A stretch of DNA of 64,000 nt, taken from Glossina fuscipes (taxonomy: Eukaryota; Arthropoda; Insecta; Diptera; Glossinidae). Under the pieces are notes generated by a model. That model worked only from the letters and a program-made list of their open reading frames with translations, did no database searches and was not told the origin of the DNA. Position numbers and translations under genes: made by a program. The stretch is from assembly GCF_014805625.2 (NCBI RefSeq), contig NW_023998414.1, forward strand, positions 18,495,161-18,559,160, read 5' to 3'. Below are positions 52,426-63,605 of the stretch, piece by piece (the stretch's first letter is position 1; the number at the start of each line of letters is the position of its first letter).

Positions 52426-54872
52426 ATGAAATACTGCATAGTACAAGGCTGCAACGTGAAATCGACCTCAGGTGACAAAGTAACCATGTTTGACTTTCCT
52501 CCAGACAAACCAACGAGATTAAAATGGCTGGAAAATATCGGTGTGCAGGCCAAAGATCTAAACACTGCGACTAGGGTGTGTAGTCGTCACTTTGAAACGA
52601 AATACGCTGGTAAACGTTTGCGGAGGCGTGTAGTACCCACTTTACATCTTGGTAAATATCCAAAGGCACGCAATTAAAAGATTTGTGTTTCATTTATATA
52701 AATAAATACAGGCATCCTTCGTACAACACGGTTAATTCATATCGCGCTATATCGAAAGCGTGTTATATGAAAATTTATTTTTTATTTATTTTGGAATAAT
52801 ATAATTTAAATTGAGATATAATATAGTTCCAAACATAGTGTAATGTGTTGCATGGAAATCTATTTCAATATTATATATCATATTGAAACCCTCTTACACC
52901 AGACTTTGAAATAATATAAATCGTGGCAATATTTACCGTGTTATATCGAAACCAAGTCCTAAAGTGTCCAAGTCCTTTATCATACCTTAAATTTCATTCC
53001 GAAAATACAAATAAGTAAAAGGTTTTTTATTTGAAAAAAATATTCAACGAAGATAGTGATTATACAAATTAGAAAAATTATATTCATTTTGTATTAAATA
53101 AATGTATATAAAAATAAAATATATATAAAAGAATTATTAAATGATTACTTTTGCTTTGAATTTCACATAAAGCACTAGTTTATATAAACCGCCCAGATTC
53201 CACAAATACGGTAAATAAACCACCCAGATTTCACAAGCATTTGGAATAAAACTGCGGCAAAAGAAACTTGTAAACGGCTGTTAGCAAATGAATTATTAAT
53301 TCAAGTATTTAATTCATTTTCATGAAGTTGGTTTGAAAATCTAGCAGAATACACATTCCATTATTATTATATCAAAACCACGTTATAATCACAAATTTTT
53401 TGCCGTACTATATTGAAACCGCGTTTGACAGCTAGCGTGTTATACGAGAGATGCCTGTACACACAATATTAAGTTGTTTGAGAAGTCTTAGTACTACACT
53501 TTCACCTTTTTTGGGATTAGTTCATTTTGAATGTGTAAAAAATCACACTCTGCGTTTCCGTAATATTACTATTTAAACCTCGTTAAACGAAGACCATGAG
53601 ATAACGTGGCAAAATTTTCCCTTCAGATTGCTCTACAAAACATTTGGAAAACCTTTGCATGAGTACGACGGACTCACAAAACCATCACCACCTTGAACGA
53701 ATTTGGCTATTTCATACTTTCCGACGTTTTCGATGCAAAGTTTAGTTATGTTAGTGAACGAACGACTACCGAGTTCGACAACAATTAAATGAATAAATAC
53801 GACGCGTTATGAAAACGTTCAATAATCATCAATTTCGGGTGGTTGAGGGACCAGACTTCCTTCCTTTTTTGAACGAGTACATGTCTATATTTAATCATTT
53901 TTCTCTTCAGGTGATTATCAAAAAGCCGTTCACCAAAATACCATTTCGGCTTCAATGAAGAAAAGAAGGTGCGCCATTGACAATTGCAGATCCGATGCGG
54001 AAAATAGATTCTTCAGAATTCCAGCAGGAGGGGAGAAAAGGAAAACTTGGTTAAATCTATGTAAATTAGATGACAGATTAAAACACATGTTTTTGTGTTG
54101 GAATCACTTTAACGAAAGCGATATTAAGACAAACAGGCTTGCAAAAGGAGCCGTTCCTTGCAAAAATTTATTTACTAATGACGACGATTCAGTTAAGCTG
54201 AAAAACGTCGGTGCTGGTATAAATAAAGAAGAATCGGAAAATAGTCAAAACTCTTTCACGGCCTCTGCTTTTAATTCATCTGAACAAACTTGGCGAGACG
54301 AGGAGATTGATGAAAATTCAGTAAACTGTACTACGTACGAAAAAACAGAAATTTTGGAAAGAAAGCAAAACGGGCCAGGAGTTTGTGCAACCAATCGGGA
54401 TCGGGAGCGCGGACAAGAGGAAAATAAATGGTTAGCGGAAATAGCGCTTAAAAATCAGGAAATCATCCAATTAAAGAGCACTATTTCCGCGTTAAAAACC
54501 AAACTTCAAAAACTGGAAAATTCGTCCTTTATTATTGAACCGGACACCAGCAAAGTAGCTTTCGCCTTTTCGAAAATGATATGTGGTGCTAAAAGCAAAA
54601 AGTTTACCGAAGAACAAAAAAGACTGGCTCAGCATTTTTTTTCTGTTTCGGCTAAATGTTACAATTTCATGAGAGGCACCTTAGAATTTACGTTACCTAA
54701 CGATTCATCATTTTGTCGCGCGGACTTATCCCATGAAGACGATTACCAATTTGCCTTTGAGCAAGTTTTCATACCCAAGGGCTTCGGATATGATCGATCA
54801 AACAATTTGCTCGACAGTTGTGAACGTGTGTGCAATCCCCTCAAGGTCACCAATTGTAACCCGTCTACATAG
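52426..54872 (+). CDS. Double-THAP protein 2, tandem paralogue of the gene at 49.4 kb
   Basis: Exons 52426-52651 and 53911-54872 join in phase 1 (GTAAAT donor, TCTTCAG acceptor) to give 395 residues. The layout matches the neighbour: THAP 1 with C4, C9, W34, C52, H55 and VVPTL; THAP 2 with C96, C101, W122, C138, H141 and AVPCKNL; a charged linker; a coiled coil (QEIIQLKSTISALKTKLQKL); then FSKMICGA and CYNFMRGTLEFTLP. It ends soon after, without a transposase core. Intron position and phase are identical to the first gene, so they arose by duplication after the intron existed. The intron is 1259 bp rather than 362 because it contains a pogo-like element (52709-53457). Amino-acid divergence is substantial but the zinc ligands and reading frame are intact, which suggests selection on both copies. 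Possible poly(A) signal at 55294-55299. Confidence 0.88.
52709..53457. mobile_element. Pogo/Tigger-like non-autonomous DNA transposon
   Basis: The left end CAGGCATCCTTCGTACAACA and the inverted right end CAGGCATCTCTCGTATAACA match at most positions over about 22 bp. The element is flanked by TA on both sides (52707-52708 and 53458-53459), the target of the Tc1/mariner/pogo superfamily. The CAGGCAT start resembles Tigger/pogo termini. The 749-bp interior has no transposase frame and contains scattered sub-terminal motifs of the form GTTATATCGAAA. It sits within the intron of the second THAP gene, between donor and acceptor. Confidence 0.85.
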
Positions 54873-56744
54873 GTAAACATTGCTGTTTGTTGAGACGTAT
54901 GCAGCAGGAAGAATATGTGTTTCAAGCATTTTTTTAGTTACTATTATATTAAAAAAAAGTAAATTGAGTGTTTTAAACAAAATCTTATAGGGTATAATTT
55001 TCTAATCCGATAGATAATTCTAATTAATAGGTTGAGAATTTGAGAAAAAATCAAACCCAATATTTGTCTTAGTACTTGAAACTACTAATTTTTTACCCTT
55101 TTTAAAATTGAAAATACACTGTTTTTTTAAATGTGAAAGTGAGATTTGTTTAAATACACAGTACTCAACATAAGGCAGGGCTTTATTTTCTCAATCGGCT
55201 TAAACACATCTGTCCGCCTGTCTGTCAGATCTCTTCCCATGTACGTTGTGCTCTAGTGGGCTCGATTTTAATGAAAATATATCGCTCTGCAGCAATAAAC
55301 ATTCGTCACATATTTTAGTGAAATTTGATACACTGACATGCTTTGTCCCCGTATTTTGCTTTATTGCATCTTGCGGAACGCGGCTTTTCGGCCATATCGG
55401 ATATGCTGAATGTAAAATCAAAGGATAATTAGGTTTTGTTTAAAGAATCACATTGTCTAGGCGCAAACAGCTATAAATCGATACAAAAAAAAAAAAAGTG
55501 AAATTCTGAGAATATAATATTAAGTAGGTAATGTAAGGTCCTTTTAAAACACTTGTGTTGAAAGTCTTTATCGGAAAAGAGAAAATTTGCAAATTTAAAG
55601 TTTCCTCACAAAAGTCTGTGAAAAATAATGTTCTGATACACTAAAAGAATGCGCAAAATATAAATGAAATGGAACCAACATTTGAGTTCTCTCATCTATT
55701 AATGCTCTTACAAGAGATAAGCGTTTACATAGAAAAACAATCTAAATTTTAAGGTTTTGTGACGAAAAGTTAAACAAAATGGTAGTAGTTTGCCAAATAA
55801 ATTTCCTACGGTTAGTTTGCAGCACAGGACAGCAGAGCACAGCACGTATATATATTTTTCAAACTTTTCTTCATATCAGGATTCTTATCAAAATTAGACT
55901 TTTATATGGGAACACAATTTGTAAGCTTCGATTTTTAACAACGAGGGCATGTGAAGAATTATATTAGGTGAAGTGACTTATGATATTTTAGGCTCGACCT
56001 AATTCGACGATGTGGGTTCTGTCGACTTTCTTCTAACATTCCCAGCGATAAAACCACGTAGTGAACGAACGAGAGTTTAGGCGTTTTTGCCGAACAGCTA
56101 AATCCAACGCCAAAGCCAAATTTTTCATACCTGATTACCCTCCTGATTTTCTTATTAAAAATCATTTTGATAATATCTACACAGATAATTACAAGTACAA
56201 TTTACGGTATGCTACACCAGGGATTAAACCTGTTTGATTGAACTTGTTTGATTGCAAGCCAAACGCCCAAAGTATTAGCACACAACGACGGCAAACGTTT
56301 TCCTTCACAATCAACATTTGAAACAACATTTAACAAACGGCAGCTAAAAAATCTTTTCTGACGTGGCTTTTCTGGGTTATTAAAAAATAAAATTTTTTTT
56401 CGAAAATAAATTAAAACAAAAAACATTAATAATTGATATAAATCTTTACTGAATTCATTTTCGAGTGAAAAATTATTCTATAATAATTTTGTTGGCAACT
56501 TTGTAAGCTTGTAAGTATATATAGATTAGATAGTTTTCCGGATCCGGATCTTTGGAACTGTTCGTGGGATTACAGCTAAACACAACATAAGCCTGTTTCT
56601 ATAGTTCACCACTTTAAACAAGTCTTGCCCGAACAGTTCACCCCCTAAGCCATCTTTAACGAGATCTCATCAGCCAATGATTGCGAACATGAATTTGCGT
56701 TCTTCGCAATTCTTTGCCATTGCATGCAATTAAAAAATGTGGAT
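54873..56744. other. Spacer between the second THAP gene and the I-like element
   Basis: It includes a possible poly(A) signal at 55294-55299. The retrotransposon's endonuclease region would be expected near its 3' side but was not recognised. Confidence 0.5.
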
Positions 56745-58665
56745 CTATTAACTTTATACGCTTAGATTTGCGGTATATCCAAATCATTCCCATTCCGAAA
56801 GCAAATAAAGGAGGTCAAGGAGGGACTAATGGATTTCTTGAAAACTGGGAACATTATTCCAGCTCGTTCTTAGGCGTATTAAAAACGCTAATCTGCGCAT
56901 ATCTGCGTTAAGGAACTATATTTTCTCACAGCTAGTTTAAAAAAAGTTGTTAGAATGGTTATTCCGTGGAAATCAGCAAAGCCTATGATTGCGTGAACTT
57001 GATTGGACTTGGTAAACTTTCCAAACTTCTTCTCAACTTTTTCAAACTTTCCAATTCCCCTTCAAATATGTCGGTGGACACTAAACTTTTTATCTAAGCG
57101 TGTGTTTGTAATGGGTGCAGACAAAGTTGAAGTATACGGTTGTATTCCATAAGACAGTTGCTTAAGCCCTATACTCTTCAATCTATATACAACCACTTTG
57201 CATGATTTTCAAAATGACAAAACTCAATATGCAGATGATTTCTTAATTATACGGTGGCCGTGAACAGTCTCTCGACAAAAGTTGACCTTTTATTCGATGC
57301 ATGTGCCGATCTTATTTATATAGAACAAATACTATTTATTTTGCCAAAGATTCTAAACGTGAAATCAGTCTCTATATCAAAGGAATTAAAGTTGATCAGG
57401 TGAAATCTCCTCGATTTCTTGGTAGAATTTTAAATGACAGCCTAACTCTTCGTGGACATTCTAAGAAAGCCTTCAAAGACTGTCAGTCTGGATGTAGTAT
57501 CATTAAATCCATGACTGATAATCAGTCAGGCATACCTCCAAAAAAAGCTTTGACTGTGTAGAAAGCTTTAGTCACGTCCAAGGTTGAATTTTCTCATTCT
57601 ACATCTTGTAATTTTCCAAAATATATTGAGAAACATTTGAAAATAGAACGTTAAAGCGTTCTACTGGACTGATCCCCCAAACTCTTCAACATATTCTCAA
57701 TGTAATTTCTGATGAATAGCCCGTTTCCGGAAGAGCTATTCTTTTGTGCTGCTAAGCAGTTAATTAAGGTCAACATAAATTCCATCCCTCTCTGGAATTT
57801 TGTTACCAATAAATCGATCTCAGCCTCGGCGCAAAATGTCAATCTCTCTTGTGTGAGGATCTTATGTCAAGAAAAGTCTCTTATTTATTACAACAACAAC
57901 GGCTATGATATATATGTCACTGACGATTCCGTTGGATATAATGGATCTATCTTCCTGGTAGTGAAGCATCTATTTAAAATAGTACAAAGTGGCAGAGTAA
58001 CTTTCCTCAACTTTTATTGAATTGTTTGCCATCAGACATGCTATTGGGGTAACTATAATAAATAAAAGAGAAACAGATAATCGGTATGTGTTTGATATAC
58101 ACAGGATGTTACATGCATTTCAAATGAATAACTGTCACGTTGTTTGGATACCTGGTCACTGCGGCTTCTTTTTTTTTAATGAAAAAGCGAACTTTCATGC
58201 AAAAAAGAGTTAAGCTGTTGGGACAATTTTGTCTATCAATTTTGCTCCCAACAAACCAATACGAAGAGTGCCCGTAACCGCAACCACATCTTTCAACAAC
58301 TAAATGATGAATTTAAAAAGATTGCGCGTGTTAAAGCGAATCGCCTTTTCTATAAAATAAATCCTGCAGAGGCTTTCTTTAATTCCTAGCAATTTAAAAT
58401 TCTTTATAGCCTCATGAGTGGTCGCACTTACGGTGAATTATATTTAAAAATGATTCGCGCTATACTATATGATATTTGTGAAGTTTGTAATGTTAGCGAG
58501 TCTGCTGAGCATTTAACTTTTAAATGTCACAGACTTGATGGTATTCAAAATTCCTTTGGCTTTTTCAAATTATATGGTGGCCTGCCGGATCTTTGTGCAG
58601 CGAAAAATGTACGTCATCTCGGGGCACTAACTTACTTTATTAGAAAAGCGAATTTATCTTTTTAA
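56745..58665 (+). pseudogene. I-like non-LTR retrotransposon with RNase H, broken
   Basis: In order on the plus strand: IQIIPIPKANKG (early reverse transcriptase), EISKAYDCV (motif A), SCLSPILFNLY then QYADDFLI with an intact YADD at 57228-57239, and the thumb-like SPRFLGRILNDSLTLRGH at 57.4 kb. An RNase H domain begins ELFAIRHAI at 58019 and continues to WIPGHCG at 58145. A C-terminal zinc knuckle CX2CX7HX4C lies at 58477-58527. Stops and frame changes occur throughout. The RNase H ending GNEKAD is replaced by FNEKAN after a phenylalanine run from a T tract. An A-rich stretch near 58936-58982 may be its poly(A) tail. The position is about 560 bp upstream of the Rop start codon. Confidence 0.82.
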
Positions 58666-59230
58666 TTCGCGATAAAGTTTTTTGCGTTTTTTACGTTCAA
58701 TCATATTGCATCACTATAGCATTCTGTTTTTTTTTTCAGCTAATGTTGCAACACTAGCTTTTTCACCACTTTCAATAACTCAACATTTTACAATTACACT
58801 TAGCTTTAGCTAGCATGGCCGCATTTTTTGTGTTGTGTTTTATATACATCTCTTCCTAATAAATTACTACTGTTTCTTATCTGGACATATAAGCCACAAA
58901 TTTATTGGCTTGGTCCACCTTAACTCTATATCTAGAAAAAAAAAAATAAAAAAAAATAAAAAAAAAAAAGAAAAGAAGAGAAAGAATGTGTGGAATTAAA
59001 AGCAACTAAGAAATTAATTAATTTTAAGTGTTGAAGATAAGCACTTATTTTTTTTTTTTTTTTTTTTTTGCTGAACGGGAGGGTTCATAATTTTTTGTGT
59101 GACTAAACAATTTTGTTTTGCATGAAAGTGTTAAGATTCCTGCGGTTTTCACCAGTGGATAATTTGAACGAATTATTTGTAATAATACTGCGTATATAGG
59201 AAGCGAAGAAACGAGGAATACGGCTGCAAA

Positions 59231-61281
59231 ATGGCTCTAAAAGTGTTGGTTGGACAAAGTAAGTAAAGCAATTCATTGCTATACAGCCTACATAAGGATA
59301 GGTCTCGCCTCCTCCTCGATGAGATTGTGTATCAAAAAATCTTTCCAATATCTGTATATAGATGAAAAACGTACTAATTTTCTTTTATTGATTTTTCACC
59401 GACGGTGCTGCAAGCTTTCTACGCCCCCAGTTTGACCTTTTTCTTTTTAAAAGTACAACCCATATATATATTGTGTGTAAATTTTAGTCATGAATAGCTT
59501 TACACTTCGTCTACTAGAGGCTGGCTCTCTTCGCCCTTCTTTTAAATATCATATAATTCTGCGCAAATGCGTAATACATGTCATTTTTTTTTTGTTTTTA
59601 ATGCTTCTCTGACATATTGTTGTTCTCTAAGTGATGTCATTTAAATGGAAGAGTAGATTCAATATTTTTAATTTATTGCTACGATATGAAAATTAGATTA
59701 GATTATTGATTTTTTGGTTTTCTTCAAAAATTCCTCTTAACCTATTTCTGCCTCTATTTTATGCAAATGTAATTCATCTTATCTTAGTTAGTGTCAGTTT
59801 GCTTACATTCCATAAGCCTCTGTCATTGATTTTTATGGAGAATTCACATCTTTCTTTAGTTTGATAATTCGTGACTCATTCGCTTGTCGATTACTTCATA
59901 ACTGGTTTCTTTTCACAGGGTCTAACTCAAAGCTATAAAATGTGTCAGCAGCCTATGTAAAGAAAACAATAACAATTGTAATTAAATGAATTGTACAATT
60001 TTAAAGGTTGAGTGCTATGTTCATGTTCCAATTTTTTAATAATAAGGTTTAGTTAGTATATATATATATATGCTCATATTTTATTCTTATGCATATAGAA
60101 ATTTTACTGCGCCCCAGCCAGGTCACTACCTGTCAATGTATCGTTTCTATTCAAGATACTGGCGTTCTGCTGTAAACTTGGTCATTTTCTTTATATTGAT
60201 TCTGCATTCATAGCTTTTCGTTTAACTTATTTTTTAATAATGATAATCACATATATGTCATCATGGAATTTTTTTCTAAATACCTTTCTTCAACTTTCCT
60301 TTTAAAATAATGGTTGCGTGGGCGACCCATTATTGAAATTTATTTTCGGTACAAAACCCTTTGTTGCCTATGGGGCCTGTAAGTTACGTTAGACATTGTG
60401 TTTAAACGAGCGGTGTTCAAAACGAAAGTACGACCCAATGAACTCTTTGATCTAAACAGCGCCTCAAGTAGGCAATTGTTATGGACATAATGGTATTTCA
60501 TGTATTCCGTGCTAGCCATTTTAATGGACATTTTATTTATAAAGAAAACCACTGACCCAAAAAAGAACCTCTGAAAGCTAAGAATGCACAATTACAAGGC
60601 ATCATCAAACCTAAATCCAAAATAAGGCTTTCCAATAAAGAGGATGACATAATCATCGAAAATATCTACTTGAATTTATTTTGGTTTGTTTTCACTTTTT
60701 CTGCATAAAAAATTGTGAGTTTCGTGTACACATTTTATTTGCCATCAAGATGGAAAAGACATTTAATTGAAAACAACGGTAAGATTGATTAGAACGGACC
60801 TTTAGATATATGCAGCATTGAAATGAATCGTTTTTAGAAATCCTAAGAATATTTTGTTTTTCTAGAAATTATGAACGAGGTAGTGAAATATAAGCCACCA
60901 CCACCGAAGAAGGCGGGTGCAGCTGCGGCAGCAGCAGCGAATAAATCAAATTATGATTGGCGTGTTCTGGTAGTGGACAAATTGGGGATGCGTATGGTGT
61001 CGGCTTGCACTAAGATGCATGAAATTAGTGCCGAGGGGATTACTTGTGAGTGAACTTTGAAATAGTTTTCGCATAATAAGTGAAAAGTTTTTAAAGAAAG
61101 GTGTGCATTTTATTTATTTGTGCAGTGGTTGAGGATATTAATAAGAAGCGTGAGCCTCTCCCAACCATGGATGCTATTTATTTGATAACACCTTGTCAGG
61201 ATTCGGTCGCTGGACTAATAAGGGACTTTGAGAATCCAGCCAGGCCGATGTATCGCTATGCTCATGTGTTCTTTACTGAGG
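59231..61281 (+). CDS. Rop: Rop (Sec1/Munc18 syntaxin-binding protein), exons 1-3
   Basis: This is the 5' part of the fly Munc18-1 orthologue, which binds syntaxin and is required for SNARE-mediated vesicle fusion at synapses and in secretion. Exon 1 is 59231-59258 (MALKVLVGQ, start in CAAAATGG context, donor GTAAGT). Exon 2 is 60866-61045, exon 3 is 61126-61281. Joined, they read [19 protein letters not shown], then a proline/lysine/alanine-rich insert typical of fly Rop, then domain 1 with [42 protein letters not shown] and [10 protein letters not shown]. Introns are 1607 and 80 bp. Both junctions are phase 1, splitting the Lys and Leu codons. A downstream Met at 60871 would give a shorter protein but would lose conserved N-terminal residues. 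The gene continues in two alternative exons and then leaves the window. In Drosophila, Rop is divergently paired with Ras2; no Ras2 is visible here. Confidence 0.96.
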
Positions 61282-61450
61282 GTAAGTGGAGAAGTTTATA
61301 AATAGAAATGAAAAATAAGATGAATAACGAGAACCAAAACACTAACGTCTTTCAAGTTCGTTTAATTTGTAGTTATTTTTATTTTCCATGTTTTTTTTAT
61401 TATTTTTTAATTATTATTTTATTTTATTTTTTTTTTTTTTTATAATTTAG

Positions 61451-61560
61451 CCGTCCCTGACCACATTTTTGAAATGCTAAAAGCCGAAAAGTATTTTGTT
61501 CGACATTATTTAGTTAGCTGTAAGGAAATCAATATTGCCTTTATAGCCTACGAAGATAAG
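61451..61560 (+). CDS. Rop: Rop alternative exon 4a (divergent version)
   Basis: This 110-nt exon follows a long pyrimidine tract ending ATTTAG and precedes a weak GTACTT donor. Entered in phase 1 from exon 3, it encodes 37 residues starting AVPDHIFEML and ending EINIAFIAYEDK, leaving in phase 0. It aligns with exon 4b at both ends (P-x-x-x-F at the start, KEINIAF near the end) but differs in the middle, where it is two residues longer (KYFVRHYLVSC). It has no internal stop, and its conserved residues are the structural ones. I read it as the first of two mutually exclusive exons. The Rop sequence I remember from Drosophila matches exon 4b, so this is the unusual version. Transcript evidence is not available here. 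Confidence 0.85.
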
Positions 61561-62806
61561 GTACTTAAAAATAATTCCATTTTCATTTTGCTTTTTCTTG
61601 GATTCAATCCAAGTAACAGAAATTTTATAAGTGTTGTCTGTTCTAATAACATCTGCAGTTCAGTATGAGTCTGCAACTTGCGGCGATTAACACGAAAGCA
61701 ATACTTTCCCCTTAACGAAACCATTTGTCTTTATGTATTAAAACCCGAAATGCCTTTAACTGTATCTATGCTTTTGTTACATTTTATATATTTATTTCAT
61801 TTCTGAACTATTTATTATCACGTGATGTTAACTCAATTTATGTAACTCTAATTAAACCACTCACTCACTGATTCACTCGCTTCTATGCCTTGTTTCACTA
61901 TACGAAGGTTTCAGTTTCAGGTTTCTTTCTAATTCTAGGAATAGCAAAAAATCTTAGGTATTTTTTCAATAACATCCGAGCATGTGACCTGCAACGATAA
62001 TTTGAAAGGTGTTACCAGCGAACATTGATTATATATCAATCTGAATCACGCAATTTTTATATTCATAAAGGACAAATGGAAATATTTCAAGCTTGTTGTC
62101 CGACTAGAGTAACCTCCACGAATATACTTCGATCTTTCGATGATACGTACACGTTTAGGACATTTCGGGACAAATGGATAATTTTGTGTCCGTCCCATGT
62201 CTGTCTGAGTTTTCACAGTTATAAATATTAGTTTAATGTATAGAATAATTCTACGAAAAAAAGGATGAAAAGAAAGAGGAAGAAGAGAAATGAATCGTAG
62301 CAATTAAAAAAATGATATTGGAAAATGTCAAAGATTTTCATGTTTCATATTTATATTAATTGAGCAAGCCTCATGCGAAAGATTGTGAAATTTAATCGAG
62401 AGTTCAGAATAAGAAAGATGATAAATTATCCATAGACAATTTGAGAAGATAAGTAAGATAGTAATATACAATAACTAATATATTTATTATTTAGGTAATA
62501 ATTTCAAATTATTTATCTTTAAATTTTTAGAATTTCTAAAGATACTTTATTTTTTGTTAAATTTATCAAATGAATCCAACGTACTGAAAGACCCTATAAA
62601 GACTATTGTGTGATTAGCGTAAACGATCTGTCCATGCGTCGTATCTCTACCAGTCCGTTGAAAGCGTGAGAACAACTTCAGAGGTATTTTTATATACCTC
62701 ATCGTTTTGCAAATAAATAGTTCACTTAAAGTACTAGCGGGCGGTATTGAAAAATTCGGCAAAGGCGAATGTTACCATCTTTTTATTTTTTACTTTTGAT
62801 TTTTCC

Positions 62807-62839
<33 letters not shown>

Positions 62840-63283
62840 TAATTATAAATTTCTTAAAAGAAAACCTCTTTGTAAAATCGAATATTTTCAGCGAAGCAAT
62901 GGTAAGATTTTAAAATACTCAAAAGAAAAGTCCTAATGTTTCCCAATTTTTTATTTAAATCAAGCATGTAGCGTACATGCCACGTTATTTAGATACAATT
63001 TTATCTAATAGTGTTTTAGCGTATTTTTCAAAATATCTTTCAACCCCTTATTATATAAAAGCCGAACGTAAGGTTTTTAAAAATATGTTGTAAAAATTTT
63101 ATTTCATTATATTTATTTATTTAACTTAAGCACTTAATGCCTTTATCTAATGTCTTGAATTTACAATTTTCCCATTTTCATTTTTAAAACTTATTGAGAT
63201 GAGAAAAAAAAAAGGAAAAAGAAAAAGAAAAAAAAATTGCAATTTTCTTTTATTTTCATTTCATGAAAAAATTATATTTATAG
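61561..63283 (+). other. Rop intron between alternative exons 4a and 4b
   Basis: This 1723-bp interval contains a long poly(T) run and, just before exon 4b, a purine block followed by a complementary pyrimidine block that can fold into a hairpin centred at 63237-63242. No further exon is seen. Confidence 0.6.
62808..62839 (+). repeat. Poly(T) run in the Rop intron
   Basis: About 28 consecutive T lie between alternative exons 4a and 4b of Rop. Confidence 0.9.
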
Positions 63284-63387
63284 TTTGCCCGGAGGAATTA
63301 TTTAACGATTTGTGTAAATCGTGCGCTGCAAGAAAGATCAAAACACTAAAGGAGATAAATATAGCATTTCTACCTTATGAATGCCAG
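63284..63387 (+). CDS. Rop: Rop alternative exon 4b (canonical version)
   Basis: This 104-nt exon follows TTTATAG and precedes a GTGCGA donor. Entered in phase 1, it encodes 35 residues beginning [20 protein letters not shown] and ending [12 protein letters not shown], leaving in phase 0. This matches the canonical Sec1/Munc18 sequence (mammalian Munc18-1 has CPDALFNEL and [13 protein letters not shown] at the same place). It lies 1723 bp beyond exon 4a. Joining 4a to 4b would put 4b out of frame, since 4a ends in phase 0 and 4b needs phase 1. The following Rop exon, expected to start VFSLDSPD or similar, is not in the window. Confidence 0.93.
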
Positions 63388-63494
63388 GTGCGATTTTAAA
63401 ACCAAACAAAAGAAAATTAATTAAATACTAACCAAAAATTATCCCAAAGAAAGACTTTCAAAGCAATTGACAGAAGCAGCACTTTGAACTCGCA

Positions 63495-63605
63495 TTCTAC
63501 TCTCTACTCTACCCTACTTACTCGTCTACTTACTTACTTAAATACTTACTTACTTACCTACCTACAGTATATCACAGTATACCTACCTCTCTACTACTTA
63601 CTCTA
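63495..63605 (+). repeat. (ACTT)n-like tetranucleotide array in the Rop intron
   Basis: Repeated TACTTACT/CTAC units about 100 bp downstream of exon 4b. Confidence 0.75.

Noticed and set aside
58671..59230. Ras2 on the minus strand upstream of Rop
   Set aside because: No GTPase motif such as the P-loop is visible in any frame of this interval.
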